Assembly (NCBI GenBank): GCA_026400645.1
Contig: JAPLOP010000030.1
Location: forward strand, 1-60,060
Direction of reading: 5' to 3'
DNA length: 60,060 nucleotides
Source of the DNA: Alphaproteobacteria bacterium
GTDB lineage: Bacteria > Pseudomonadota > Alphaproteobacteria > Paracaedibacterales > CAIULA01
Made by a program: the position numbers and the translations under genes. The notes under the pieces are model-generated. The model made no database searches and was not told where the DNA came from. It worked only from the letters and a program-made list of their open reading frames with translations. The first letter of the stretch is position 1, and each line of letters starts with the position of its first letter. Positions 42,583 through 52,092 of this stretch are shown here, one piece after another.

Positions 42583-43245
42583 TTACACAGCAATTGATCT
42601 GTTAAATTTTTCCAGACGTTTTGTTAAATACCCCTCGGTAGCAGCACATAGATCGTGCATATGATCCACAAAGAAATGGTCCGCATCCTTAACAAAAGCA
42701 TAATCAATATCAATGCCTTTTTGATTTCTAAGTTTTGTAACCAATCCCTCGACCGCGGCATGGGAAACGATGGGATCATTTCCCCCCTGGATGATTTGAC
42801 CCGAAACAGGGCATGGTGCCAAAAAACTGAAATCATACAGATTTACCGGTGGGCTGACGGAAATAAATCCCTCTAATTCGGGACGTCGCATCAAAAGCTG
42901 CATCGCGATCCAGGCTCCGAAAGAAAATCCCGCAACCCAAAAAGATCGTGCATTTGGATGTGTTGCCTGAAGCCAATCCAGGGCCGCCGCGGCATCGCTA
43001 AGCTCCCCTTCTCCATTATCATAGCTGCCCTCTGATCGGCCGACGCCCCTAAAATTGAATCGTAATGCACTAAATCCGTGTTCGGCAAAACACCGATATA
43101 AAGCATAGACGATTTTATTGTTCATCGTCCCGCCATGCTTGGGATGAGGGTGCAAAATCAGGGCAATGGGCGCATCTTTTTCTTTGCTAGGGTGATAACG
43201 CCCTTCTATTCTACCGGCTGGCCCACTAAAGATAATTTCTGGCAT
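42583..43245 (-). CDS. Alpha/beta hydrolase (COG2945-like)
   Basis: The 220-residue protein has the nucleophile elbow 'VAGFSFGAWIAMQ' (Ser), the early oxyanion segment 'LHPHPKHGGTMNN', and a late 'DADHFFV' His. It resembles small dienelactone-type hydrolases annotated as COG2945. The substrate is unknown. No signal peptide is seen, so it is cytoplasmic. It is 15 bases upstream of the Lon-N gene and co-oriented. Confidence 0.88.
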   Translation of the reverse strand: MPEIIFSGPAGRIEGRYHPSKEKDAPIALILHPHPKHGGTMNNKIVYALYRCFAEHGFSALRFNFRGVGRSEGSYDNGEGELSDAAAALDWLQATHPNARSFWVAGFSFGAWIAMQLLMRRPELEGFISVSPPVNLYDFSFLAPCPVSGQIIQGGNDPIVSHAAVEGLVTKLRNQKGIDIDYAFVKDADHFFVDHMHDLCAATEGYLTKRLEKFNRSIAV

Positions 43246-43574
43246 ACGTCAATTCCCTTATTTTTATAACGCGGTTTTTAAAATTTTAGCCACGGACTAT
43301 ATACCCAGAGAAAACAGCGTTCGTCGCAAAATAGATTGGATTTGCATCCCCAGAACAATATTCTTTTTGACTGAGGGATTTCGTGGTTTTTCAGTTTTCT
43401 GCGGCTTTTTTCTTTTCTTGTCTCAACACAAAGTCTATGAAAGACTACCATGACAAGGAAAACTTCGCCACAAAATTAACTAAATTTATCACAAGCACAG
43501 GCTGGTTCATGTCCACACATGAAAGATCCCGGAGCTCCAGAGCCCCGGGTAAGAATCTATAGTGTTTTTCTACG

Positions 43575-43705
43575 TGATCAATAGAGAAATAGCTTTTTGG
43601 ATGGCCACACTCTCTTCGTTCGTTCGCCATGACGTCATGGCGAGGAGGGCGAAGCCCGACGTGGCCATCCAGAAAGCCATCCTGTTGTCTATTGACTTTG
43701 CAGGA
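43575..43705. repeat. Family B palindrome with extended inverted arms
   Basis: The core (43598-43676, GGATGGCCACAC... to ...GTGGCCATCC) matches 27124-27198. Outside it, ATCAATAGAGAAATAGC on the left pairs imperfectly with the right arm ending GTTGTCTATTGAC, so the full foldback spans about 130 bases. The rest of the 470-base gap between the hydrolase and pyk (43246-43574) shows only AT-rich sequence and a small CCCGG/CCGGG hairpin near 43529-43550; I see no gene in it. Confidence 0.7.
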
Positions 43706-43715
43706 AAATACTATA

Positions 43716-45137
43716 TTACGGCGCTTCTATGGTTGCAATTCGCAGAATATTCGTCCCCCCAGACGTCCCAAAGGGAACGCCGGCAATCACGATGATCTTG
43801 TCGTTAACCTCTGCAAAGCCGGCATTATGCGCCGATTTGCAAGCGGTTTCAACCATATGGGCGAAACTGTAAACTTCTTCGGTTGGGATTGCATGAACGC
43901 CCCAAACAAGCGCCAAAAATCTGGCAGTGCCAACATTGGGTGTTAATGCCAAGATGGGTGATTCTGGTCGTTCGCGTGCAGCCCTTAGGGTGGTGGATCC
44001 AGTTTCTGAGAACGTCACGGTTACAGACACCCGTATGATATGGGCGGCCTGTCGCGCGGCTGCTGTAATGGCGCCCGCAACGGTGTCCATCGCTTTTGGA
44101 CGGCTATCTTCCAACATTTGACGGTAGATTGGATCGTGTTCAACTTTTGTGATGATTCGGTTCATCATAGCGACAGCTTCGACCGGATATTGCCCCGAAG
44201 CCGATTCCGCCGACAACATCACCGCATCAACACCATCGTAAATTGCTGTGGCAACATCTGATGCTTCTGCGCGTGTGGGCGATGGGCAGCTCACCATGGA
44301 ATCTAACATTTGCGTTGCGACAATAACGGGTTTTCCGGCACTTCGACAGGCTTTGATAATTTCTTTTTGAATACAGGGAACTTCCTCCGGCAGCATTTCC
44401 ACGCCCAAGTCCCCGCGGGCTACCATAATGGCATCTGAAAGCTGAACAATCTCGGTCAGATGGACAATCGCCATGGGCTTTTCTAGCTTAGAGATAAGCT
44501 TGGCACGATCCTTGATTAACCCTTTGGCCTCGATCACGTCCTCTGGTTTTTGCACAAAAGACAATGCAATCCAATCCACGCCCAAGGACAAGCTAAATTC
44601 CAAATCCGCACGATCTTTTGTTGTTAACGCAGAAATAGGAAGCATAACCCCAGGGACATTCAACCCCTTTCGGTTCGACAATTCCCCGCCGGTGATGACC
44701 TCTGTCATGACTGATGTTTTTCCATTTTCAATCACCCTTAATGCCAATTTTCCGTCATCAAGCAATAAGTCGGCACCCTTTGTCAGGGCAGGAAAAAGCT
44801 CAGGATGGGGCAGACAAACCCGATCATTGTTGCCCGGAGTTGGGTCAAGATCCAATGTAAAGTGTTGATGAGGTTTTAGGGTGATTTTTCCCGTCTCGAA
44901 TGTGCTAACGCGAAGCTTTGGCCCCTGTAAGTCTGCAACAATGGCAATGGGCCGCCCCAGTTTTTTTTCTAAATTTCGAATATGATCAACGCTTTGACGA
45001 TGTTCGGGGTGGGTGCCATGTGAAAAATTCAACCTAAAAACGTCCGCACCCGCCATGAACAAAGATTCGATGGCTTCGGGGGTGGTGCTGGCTGGCCCTA
45101 GGGTTGCTACGATTTTGGCTTGGCGAAAACGTCTCAT
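43716..45137 (-). CDS. pyk: Pyruvate kinase
   Basis: Pyruvate kinase converts phosphoenolpyruvate and ADP to pyruvate and ATP. The 473-residue protein has 'ATLGPAS' and 'RLNFSHG' at the N-terminus, the catalytic 'ISKLEKP' and 'MVARGDLGVEM', 'ATQMLDSM', and a C-terminal allosteric domain. The start ATG at 45137 gives the family N-terminus. The frame is open 102 codons upstream but that part is non-homologous and runs over the rimM end. It shows lower glycolysis is kept. Confidence 0.96.
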   Translation of the reverse strand: MRRFRQAKIVATLGPASTTPEAIESLFMAGADVFRLNFSHGTHPEHRQSVDHIRNLEKKLGRPIAIVADLQGPKLRVSTFETGKITLKPHQHFTLDLDPTPGNNDRVCLPHPELFPALTKGADLLLDDGKLALRVIENGKTSVMTEVITGGELSNRKGLNVPGVMLPISALTTKDRADLEFSLSLGVDWIALSFVQKPEDVIEAKGLIKDRAKLISKLEKPMAIVHLTEIVQLSDAIMVARGDLGVEMLPEEVPCIQKEIIKACRSAGKPVIVATQMLDSMVSCPSPTRAEASDVATAIYDGVDAVMLSAESASGQYPVEAVAMMNRIITKVEHDPIYRQMLEDSRPKAMDTVAGAITAAARQAAHIIRVSVTVTFSETGSTTLRAARERPESPILALTPNVGTARFLALVWGVHAIPTEEVYSFAHMVETACKSAHNAGFAEVNDKIIVIAGVPFGTSGGTNILRIATIEAP

Positions 45138-45276
45138 GAGGGGAAACTTTAGTAAGATTTGCTTGTAGGTTAAGTGTGGCAAAAAAATATCCAAATGACA
45201 AGGCGCGGAAATATAAATATTTTGCGACATATGCCCATTCCCGATCCCTCCTAATGACCTGTCTGGTTTTTGGCGC

Positions 45277-45786
45277 TTAAGACAGTAAAAAACTCTCGTC
45301 GATTTTGATTGTGCGCTGGACACGATCAACATCAAGGACGCTATCTTTTTGAAAGGAAAGCGTGAAGAATTTTGATTCCTCGGCAGCCTTGATTTCCAGA
45401 AAATCACCCGCACCATAATTGTGAACAGATGCGATTGTTCCAACCAGATTTCCCGCTAAATCAAGAACGCTCATCCCAACCAGATCGTCATAATAATATT
45501 CACCGCCACCTGATGGGTCATCTTCTAATTGGGGGAGCTGGTCTTTATTGACAAATAGCTTTGTCTTGACCAAGGCTTCGGATTGGGTGCGCGTCGTACA
45601 CCCTGGCACAGACACTAGAATGCTGTTCCAGGATTTAATCTGCTTTATATCAATCTTGACCACAACCCCCTGATCATTAACCAGGGGGCCATAGGCCACA
45701 ATTCCATCTGGGGATTCGGTGTGGGTTTTAATCTTTACCCACCCCTTGATTCCATGGGGGGCAACAATTTCCCCCAGGCAAATCAT
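45277..45786 (-). CDS. rimM: 16S rRNA processing protein
   Basis: RimM helps mature the 30S head with S19. About 169 residues: 'CLGEIVAPHGIKGWVKIK' starts the N-terminal domain, and the C-terminal PRC-barrel contains 'LVGMSVLDLAGNLVG' and 'DVDRVQRTIKID'. The start ATG 45786 is 21 bases after the rpsP stop; a TTG at 45807 abuts rpsP. Usually trmD and rplS follow, but here they sit on the other strand at 50828-51971. Confidence 0.93.
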   Translation of the reverse strand: MICLGEIVAPHGIKGWVKIKTHTESPDGIVAYGPLVNDQGVVVKIDIKQIKSWNSILVSVPGCTTRTQSEALVKTKLFVNKDQLPQLEDDPSGGGEYYYDDLVGMSVLDLAGNLVGTIASVHNYGAGDFLEIKAAEESKFFTLSFQKDSVLDVDRVQRTIKIDESFLLS

Positions 45787-45807
45787 TATATCATTTTCCA
45801 AAATCAA

Positions 45808-46149
45808 CTACGCGCTGGCTTGTGCGGCAGCTTTAAGTCTTTCTTGGGCCTTTTTCTTTGGCGCAGACTGCTTTGGGTTTTCTACATAAGCAACCGGTGG
45901 TGTGATCCCCGTGTAGCCCATAAATTTTTGTACGCGTTCTGTTGGTTGTGCGCCAACGGACAGCCAGTATTTAACGCGCTCTGCATTCAGAACCAACCTA
46001 TCGGCATGGCCTTGTGGCAATAATGGGTTGTAGGAACCAACGCGTTCCACAAATTTTCCGTCCCGTGGGCTGGCTGCTTCTGCGACAATGATCCGATAAA
46101 ATGGACGCTTTTTTGCGCCACCACGTGCTAGACGAATTTTTAAAGACAT
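45808..46149 (-). CDS. rpsP: 30S ribosomal protein S16
   Basis: A 113-residue protein starting 'MSLKIRLARGGAKKRPFYRI' with 'VERVGSYNPLL' and 'GAQPTERVQKF', the S16 signature. The C-terminal Ala/Lys-rich tail is common in alphaproteobacteria. It lies 60 bases after ffh and 21 before rimM. Confidence 0.97.
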   Translation of the reverse strand: MSLKIRLARGGAKKRPFYRIIVAEAASPRDGKFVERVGSYNPLLPQGHADRLVLNAERVKYWLSVGAQPTERVQKFMGYTGITPPVAYVENPKQSAPKKKAQERLKAAAQASA

Positions 46150-46209
46150 AACAAATACTCTCCTGTTAAAAAATAATAACTCATTAAAACTAACTTAACG
46201 AAAACCAAC

Positions 46210-47559
46210 CTAACGCCCAAAAAGCCCTTTTAGCCCTTGGCGCATCATTCCTTTTTGACCAAGTTTCCCCATTTGTTTCATCATGGTTTGCATCTGCTGA
46301 AACTGCTTGAGGAGACGATTCACGTCCGCCACTGTTTGCCCGCATCCCGCTGCCACTCTTCGTTTCCGTGATGCGTTAAGGATTCGAAAATCTTTCTTTT
46401 CCAAACGCGTCATGGATCGAACAATACCAACTTGCTGGCGAATCATTTTGTCGTCAACTCCGGATTCCTTGAGCTTATCTTTCATCTTGCTGGCACCCGG
46501 CAATAATCCCAATAAACTTGTCAGTCCACCCATTTTCAACATCTGTTCCAGATGCTTGGCCATATCATCTAAATCAAAATGCCCTTTTTGCATTTTTTTT
46601 GCAAGTTTTTCAGCATCTTCTTGGCTAATAACTTCTGTGGCACGCTCCACAAGGCTGACAATGTCGCCCATATCCAAAATTCGGCTGGCAATACGTTCCG
46701 GTTGGAAGGGTTCCAATTGGTCTGTTTTTTCTCCTGTCCCCATGAATTTAATGGGGCATCCCGTAACTGCGCGCATCGAAAGTGCCGCACCCCCCCGGCT
46801 GTCGCCATCAACGCGCGTCAGCACAAGGCCCGTAAGCCCAACGGCATCATGAAACCCCGTAGCAATGGTGACGGCATCCTGGCCCGTCATCGCATCGGCC
46901 ACCAACAGCGTTTCTATTGGATTGATGAATTGCTTGAGGGCGGTCACCTCCTCCATTAAATCCTGGTCAATATGAAGGCGCCCGGCGGTATCAAATAAAA
47001 TAACATCGATGCCTTGCTTCTTGGCCTCCTCTAACGCGCGCTTGGCAATATCCAGCGGCTTTTGTTGGGCGATAATGGGCAAGGTTGAAATGGTTAATTG
47101 CTGTCCCAAGATGGATAATTGTTCTTGCGCAGCTGGGCGATAAATATCCAGCGATACCATCAGAACTTTTTTATGAAATTTTTCTTTGAGGAACTTACCC
47201 AGCTTTGCCGTCGTGGTTGTCTTGCCCGACCCTTGTAACCCCACCATCAAAATGGAAAGCGGGGCAGGGGCTGCCAGGTTTAAGCCCTCTTCCTTGGTGC
47301 CCAGCATTTCAACCAGATGATCGTGGACGATTTTAACGACCATTTTGCCCGGGGCAATACTTCGGATGACTTCTTGGCCGATGGCGCGATCACGCACCTG
47401 GTCGATGAATTGCTTGACCACGGGCAATGCCACGTCAGCCTCTAGCAGCGCAATGCGTACCTCGCGTAGGACGGCGGTTACATCCTCTGGCGTTAGGATC
47501 CCACGCCCCTTGAGTTTGTCCAGAATGCCTGTTAATCGTCCCGATAGAGATTGAAACAT
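46210..47559 (-). CDS. ffh: Signal recognition particle protein Ffh
   Basis: Ffh binds signal sequences and 4.5S RNA and brings ribosomes to FtsY at the membrane. About 449 residues: N domain, G domain with 'GLQGSGKTTTTAKL', 'DTAGRL' and 'TRVDGDSRGG', and a Met-rich M domain with 'MTRLEKKDFRILNASRKRRVA' region (quoted part ILNASRKRRVAAG) ending 'QMGKLGQKGMMRQ'. The start ATG at 47559 reads 'MFQSLSGRLTGIL'; an ATG ten codons earlier is in frame. It is followed by rpsP and rimM on the same strand. The 4.5S RNA gene was not found. Confidence 0.96.
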   Translation of the reverse strand: MFQSLSGRLTGILDKLKGRGILTPEDVTAVLREVRIALLEADVALPVVKQFIDQVRDRAIGQEVIRSIAPGKMVVKIVHDHLVEMLGTKEEGLNLAAPAPLSILMVGLQGSGKTTTTAKLGKFLKEKFHKKVLMVSLDIYRPAAQEQLSILGQQLTISTLPIIAQQKPLDIAKRALEEAKKQGIDVILFDTAGRLHIDQDLMEEVTALKQFINPIETLLVADAMTGQDAVTIATGFHDAVGLTGLVLTRVDGDSRGGAALSMRAVTGCPIKFMGTGEKTDQLEPFQPERIASRILDMGDIVSLVERATEVISQEDAEKLAKKMQKGHFDLDDMAKHLEQMLKMGGLTSLLGLLPGASKMKDKLKESGVDDKMIRQQVGIVRSMTRLEKKDFRILNASRKRRVAAGCGQTVADVNRLLKQFQQMQTMMKQMGKLGQKGMMRQGLKGLFGR

Positions 47560-47615
47560 GATATAGCCTTGTTGTATTGTTTTTTGCAAAGGGTCATCAT
47601 TTTATTGAATAATTC

Positions 47616-48350
47616 ATGCTGCCAACGGTTTTGATTACCCGCCCAGAGCCCGCCAACAGTTTAACGGTGCTAGCCTTTGAGGCTGCAGGTTTTCAAACAA
47701 TAGCAGAGCCGCTTATCCAAATAAAATATCAAACATGTGAAATCATACTAGGCGAAAACATACGGTCTTATCAAGCTGTTCTTGTGACGTCAGGAATGGC
47801 GATTCGTGCATTGGCTGCGCAGACGACTGAGCGTGCGTTTTTACTGATGTGTGTCGGGCGGAAATCGCGGCAACTGGCTCGTGATCTTGGGTTTTTGTAT
47901 GTTGTATCGCCCCCTAGCGCTGTGGAAAATGCGGCTACGTTTGTTCGGTATATCGAGGGGGTTTTGTCGCCAAAGAATGGCCCCCTGCTTTACTGTTGTG
48001 GTGATTTTGTTCAGGCGGATATATCGATGCTGCTTAAAAATCAGGGATTCATTGTGGGCACGGCCATTGTTTATAAGGGCATCGAAAAAACGGAACTGTC
48101 ACCCAAGGCTCTTGATTTTCTAAGAACGAACCAAGGTGGATGGGTCACTTTTTATTCTCCGCGCACCGTCGATGTATTTTTAAAACTTTGTCTGTGTTAT
48201 AATCTGGCCGGTTCTCTCTCGTGTTTTTCGACGCTTTCTTTAAGTCCAAAAATAGAAGAAAAGCTTGACAAAACTTGGTGGAAAAATGGGATAATAGCAC
48301 CAACGACCGAGTTATTAATTGTTAATTTGAAAGAACAGTTTGAGGCATAG
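47616..48350 (+). CDS. hemD: Uroporphyrinogen-III synthase
   Basis: HemD closes and inverts ring D to make uroporphyrinogen III. The 244-residue protein is a divergent family member: 'VLITRPEPANSLTVLAF' at the N-terminus, 'AVLVTSGMAIRAL' and late 'WVTFYSPRTVDVFLK' fit. The order hemD, mitofilin-like gene, hemY is standard in alphaproteobacteria and supports the call. hemC is not beside it. Confidence 0.85.
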   Translation: MLPTVLITRPEPANSLTVLAFEAAGFQTIAEPLIQIKYQTCEIILGENIRSYQAVLVTSGMAIRALAAQTTERAFLLMCVGRKSRQLARDLGFLYVVSPPSAVENAATFVRYIEGVLSPKNGPLLYCCGDFVQADISMLLKNQGFIVGTAIVYKGIEKTELSPKALDFLRTNQGGWVTFYSPRTVDVFLKLCLCYNLAGSLSCFSTLSLSPKIEEKLDKTWWKNGIIAPTTELLIVNLKEQFEA

Positions 48351-48359
48351 CGAACAATC

Positions 48360-49463
48360 ATGAAAACAGAAAATAGTCTACCGACTGACGATGTCATCCC
48401 TGAAGAGAAAGCACCTGAAGCCACAAAAGCAAAAGTAAAAGCCGATGCCTTTGTGAAAGAGAAAGCCGATGAAATAAAAGCAAAGGCTGAGGAATTTATG
48501 AAATGGAGCGTATTAAGGTGGAGCGCATTGCCATCGTACCTTTTCCAGAACTTCTTAGTAAACTTGCTCTCTAGCCTCGTTCTGGTGGGGGTCATCCTGT
48601 CGTTTATATACGCTTTTGGGTCTACATTAGAAAAGTGGCTATTTCCATCCTCCCAGAACATTGCAAAGCTGATGCATGATAGTGATAGTTTGATGGTTAA
48701 AACCGATGAATTGCAAAAGCAGATTCAGCGGCAACAGGAACAGTTAGCTGAAATTCAACAGCTGCGTAGCCAAACAACCGATATCCAGGAAAAAATGGAT
48801 GGTTTTTCAAAAAATATTAATGAGCTGTCCGATCAGGTAAAGAACAAATTAAAGGATCAATCGGCGCAATCGGTGGCACAAGTGGCTCCCGGGCCAAACA
48901 TGATTGACCTTACTGAAAAGTGGAATACAATCAAATCACATTTCCAGGATGGGGAATCTTTTTCAAAGATCCTTGAGAAAATCAGCCCAACTGTTTTGCA
49001 GATTGATTCATCGGCTGCCAGCTTGATTCAGCATATTTTGCCGCACGCTCAGCATGCCACAAAAACTCAGCCTGTTCTTTTGGAGGAGCTGACCGAGCTT
49101 CATAAAACCCTGGCGAGTGAATCTTTATCTCACAAGAACGCCGCCAGTGATGCGCCAGTTTCTTGGTTGGGGGCTATCAAAAATAAATTCCTGAGCCTTA
49201 TACGCGTCCGAAGCGTTGTAGAGAATTCCTTGGAGAAAGATGAAATACAGGCGCTCGAGAAAGCTGTGACTACTTTGAAAGCCGGGCGCTTGGTGGATTG
49301 TATCGGGATCATCAAGACGCAAATCAAAACATACTCTTCTCTTATCAAGAAATGGGAAAAGGATGCAAAGGATCGTCAAGCTCTCGAATCATCATTTGTT
49401 TTGCTTAAGGATCGCCTAGAGGCTATTTTGGGTAGCGAAGCCAGCAAAAGGGTTGCATCATGA
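48360..49463 (+). CDS. Mitofilin (Mic60)-like inner-membrane protein
   Basis: The 367-residue protein has a charged N-terminus with 'KAKVKADAFVKEKADEIKAK', one membrane segment (about 65-85), then a coiled coil (about 105-165) and a helical C-terminal part. Its place between hemD and hemY, and this architecture, match the alphaproteobacterial Mic60 homologue (COG4223), which shapes inner membranes and is the ancestor of mitochondrial Mic60. Sequence similarity is weak by eye, so the call rests mostly on context. Its stop overlaps the hemY start as ATGA. Confidence 0.7.
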   Translation: MKTENSLPTDDVIPEEKAPEATKAKVKADAFVKEKADEIKAKAEEFMKWSVLRWSALPSYLFQNFLVNLLSSLVLVGVILSFIYAFGSTLEKWLFPSSQNIAKLMHDSDSLMVKTDELQKQIQRQQEQLAEIQQLRSQTTDIQEKMDGFSKNINELSDQVKNKLKDQSAQSVAQVAPGPNMIDLTEKWNTIKSHFQDGESFSKILEKISPTVLQIDSSAASLIQHILPHAQHATKTQPVLLEELTELHKTLASESLSHKNAASDAPVSWLGAIKNKFLSLIRVRSVVENSLEKDEIQALEKAVTTLKAGRLVDCIGIIKTQIKTYSSLIKKWEKDAKDRQALESSFVLLKDRLEAILGSEASKRVAS

Positions 49464-50815
49464 CCGCTGGATGGCTGTATGGAACTCGATTTTTTCTACA
49501 ACTATCCCTTGTTTGTTGTATTGGCATCCTCTTTGTTTTGTTTCCGGGGGATGCCTCTCTCCGATGGTTGGGGTTTTCTTTGGAAATGCCAATCGCCGTT
49601 ATGCTGGCCGTTTTTTTTGCGACGATGGCCTGCCTGATCCTGCTTCATCATTTCTGGCGGAAGTTGTTGGATATCCCAAAAAGACGTAACGAATACGTCC
49701 AGCGGAAAAAATACCTACGGGGCGAGGATCTCCTTTTGGAAAGCCTGACAGCTATTGTGGCCCAACAACCAGAAGAAGCCCAAGGCGCCATCAAATCGGC
49801 GGAAAGCCTTATCCCTGATCATAATTTGTTTTCTTTCGTGGCAGGGCAGGCGGCTTTCATGGCCAAAGATTTCGAGAATGCAGAAATCTATTTCAAGCAA
49901 CTGGAGCAGAACGACAAGACAAAATTTTTTGGACTTCACGGGCTTATCTTGTTGGCTTTGAATCAAAAAGATTGGATTTATGCCGAAACCCTTTTGCAAA
50001 AAGCCGTTGCGTTGCGCCCTGATTCGCCGTGGGTTCAGCAAAAAGTCCTCAAAAATCAGCTGAATCTGATTCTAAGTGGCCAGGAATCGCAAATTCAAAC
50101 AAAGAATCTGTATCGGTTTTTACCAAAGGAAAAGGCAAACGCCCATCAGGCTATGCTTTTGTGGCTCAAGGCAGAGCGTCAGAAATACGATCCTGCTTTG
50201 TTCCATGATTTATGCCAGCAAGCGTACGATTTGGTTCCTGGAAATGTGATTTTTGCTGTTAAGTTGTCCGAATCCTATCACAGGCGGGGGGATACAAAAA
50301 AAGCGCAAAAGATCATAGGGGTCACATATAAAATTAGCCCGCATCGTCTTTTGGGGGATGCCTGGTCTGGGATGCTTTTGGATGTCAAGCCGGTGGAACA
50401 ATACAGATCGCTTGAAAGTCTGTCCCAGCTGAACCCTAGTCATCCGGAAAGTTCTTGGATTATGGCTGTGGCCGCAGTTCGGGCGCATCTCTGGGGGCAG
50501 GCAAAAAGTCACCTAACCCCCCTTTTGGAATACGGTGACAGTCAATTAATCTGTAATCTTATGGCGGAGATCGAAGAAAAACAATTTCCCGATGCCCCAG
50601 AGGCGAGTCGTTTGTGGTTGAAACGGGCATCCAAGGCCCCCCATACCGAGGGGTGGTATTGCAAGGCATGTCATACAAAGGCCGACGATTGGAAGGTTTT
50701 ATGTCCGGCCTGCAATCACATGGGGACATTAGAATGGCAGACGATTCCCGGTATCAACATTGAACCAGAGCAACAGTTATTGTTGCAAACTGATTCATCC
50801 TTGTCTGAATTTTGA
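49460..50815 (+). CDS. hemY: HemY-like TPR membrane protein with C-terminal zinc ribbon
   Basis: The 451-residue protein has two N-terminal membrane segments (about 9-30 and 38-60), the HemY_N region and TPR-like helices (about 85-390). The C-terminus carries a zinc-ribbon/rubredoxin-like knuckle: C401-x2-C404 and C415-x2-C418 ('CKAC', 'CPAC'). HemY is linked to heme synthesis by gene position; its action is not established. The C-terminal ribbon resembles that of LapB, which regulates LPS synthesis. It overlaps the mitofilin-like gene by 4 bases. Confidence 0.82.
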   Translation: MTAGWLYGTRFFLQLSLVCCIGILFVLFPGDASLRWLGFSLEMPIAVMLAVFFATMACLILLHHFWRKLLDIPKRRNEYVQRKKYLRGEDLLLESLTAIVAQQPEEAQGAIKSAESLIPDHNLFSFVAGQAAFMAKDFENAEIYFKQLEQNDKTKFFGLHGLILLALNQKDWIYAETLLQKAVALRPDSPWVQQKVLKNQLNLILSGQESQIQTKNLYRFLPKEKANAHQAMLLWLKAERQKYDPALFHDLCQQAYDLVPGNVIFAVKLSESYHRRGDTKKAQKIIGVTYKISPHRLLGDAWSGMLLDVKPVEQYRSLESLSQLNPSHPESSWIMAVAAVRAHLWGQAKSHLTPLLEYGDSQLICNLMAEIEEKQFPDAPEASRLWLKRASKAPHTEGWYCKACHTKADDWKVLCPACNHMGTLEWQTIPGINIEPEQQLLLQTDSSLSEF

Positions 50816-50827
50816 AAGTATAATTCA

Positions 50828-51568
50828 TTGTTTCCTGTTTGGCGTTCGACCGTTATAACGTTGTTTCCTGAGATGTTCCCTGGGCCCTTGGCGCATTCAT
50901 TGGCGGGACGGGGCTTGCAGGATGGGCTATGGCAGCTGGACACCATCAACATCCGTGACTTTGCCACAGACAAACACCGTACCGTTGATGATACCTGTGC
51001 GGGTGGGGGTGCTGGGATGGTATTAAAGGCAGATGTTGTGGACAGGGCGCTGCAAGCCGGATTGGAAGCCTATCCAAAGGATAATCGCCCAGCAATCATT
51101 TACCTAACCCCCCGGGGAAAGCCATTACAGCAAGCAGACACCCGTCGATTAATCAAGGATCATCCAGCCGGGTGCGTATTATTGTGCGGTCGGTATGAGG
51201 GGGTTGATGATCGCGTGATTCGCCATTGGCAACAGGAATATAGCCTTATTGAAATCAGCATTGGCGATTATATTTTGTCCGGGGGCGAAATGGCGGCCCT
51301 GGTGTTGATGGATGCCTGCGTCAGATTATTGCCAGGAATCGTCAACAAGCAAGAATCCTTGGAATCAGAAAGTTTTGAGCTGGATTTATTGGAATATCCA
51401 CAGTATACTAAACCTCAAAATTGGCAAGGAAAGGTCGTGCCTGAAATACTGCTGTCAGGTGACCACAAGAAAATAGCCGCATGGCGCTTATCACAAGCAG
51501 AAATAATAACACAGGAACGTCGCCCAGATTTATGGGATGCGTATCTTGATAAAAAAAAGGAAACCTAA
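50828..51568 (+). CDS. trmD: tRNA (guanine-37 N1)-methyltransferase
   Basis: TrmD methylates G37 next to the anticodon and prevents +1 frameshifting. The 246-residue SPOUT enzyme has '[11 protein letters not shown]' near the start, '[16 protein letters not shown]', 'YLTPRGKPL', '[13 protein letters not shown]' and '[13 protein letters not shown]'. The start is probably the TTG at 50828; no ATG fits. rplS follows after 1 base. Confidence 0.95.
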   Translation: MFPVWRSTVITLFPEMFPGPLAHSLAGRGLQDGLWQLDTINIRDFATDKHRTVDDTCAGGGAGMVLKADVVDRALQAGLEAYPKDNRPAIIYLTPRGKPLQQADTRRLIKDHPAGCVLLCGRYEGVDDRVIRHWQQEYSLIEISIGDYILSGGEMAALVLMDACVRLLPGIVNKQESLESESFELDLLEYPQYTKPQNWQGKVVPEILLSGDHKKIAAWRLSQAEIITQERRPDLWDAYLDKKKET

Positions 51569-51569
51569 A

Positions 51570-51971
51570 GTGAATTTATTACAAGAAATTGAACAAGAAC
51601 AAGTCCAAAAATTGCTGGCCGGAAAATCAATTCCTGATTTTCGTGCAGGTGATTCCATCAGAGTTCATGTCAGAGTCGTCGAAGGCGAGAGAGAAAGAAC
51701 ACAGCTGTTTGAAGGCGTCGTTATTGGACGCAAAAATCGCGGGCTGAATTCATCCTTTCGTATGCGCAAAATTTCATCCGGAGAAGGCGTAGAACGCGTA
51801 TTTTCCCTTTATTCCCCCAACATTAAAATCGAAGTCATCCGTCAGGGTGCTGTTCGTCGTGCAAAATTGTATTACTTGCGTGGCCGTACCGGTAAGCGCG
51901 CCCGTATCGCCGAAAAAAGGCGTCCGGCAGTTGCCCCACAAACGGCTAAGGCAGCAGCAGTCTCCCTATAA
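51570..51971 (+). CDS. rplS: 50S ribosomal protein L19
   Basis: A 133-residue protein from a GTG with AAAAAGG upstream, starting '[11 protein letters not shown]'. Signatures are '[19 protein letters not shown]', '[20 protein letters not shown]' and '[14 protein letters not shown]'. L19 sits at the 30S-50S interface. Its C-terminus is extended by about 15 Ala/Lys/Arg residues. A strong terminator follows. Confidence 0.96.
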   Translation: MNLLQEIEQEQVQKLLAGKSIPDFRAGDSIRVHVRVVEGERERTQLFEGVVIGRKNRGLNSSFRMRKISSGEGVERVFSLYSPNIKIEVIRQGAVRRAKLYYLRGRTGKRARIAEKRRPAVAPQTAKAAAVSL

Positions 51972-51998
51972 ATTCCTGTTAAAGGAATAGGTTATTTT

Positions 51999-52043
51999 CA
52001 TACACGCCATTTCCCTTTTCAAAGGGGTGGCGTGTATTTTTTT
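51999..52043 (+). terminator. Rho-independent terminator after rplS
   Basis: ATACACGCCA pairs with TGGCGTGTAT, an inner CCCTTT/AAAGGG stem extends it, and TTTTTTTG follows. It lies about 30 bases after the rplS stop and ends the hemD-rplS transcript. Confidence 0.92.
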
Positions 52044-52092
52044 GTAAAGCCATCCACTTGTCTATTGATCACCCAGAGAAACACTGTACAAA

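Noticed and set aside
43246-43574. Possible tRNA or small RNA gene in the gap before pyk
   Set aside because: No tRNA arm pattern or T-loop sequence is present; only a short CCCGG/CCGGG hairpin was found.
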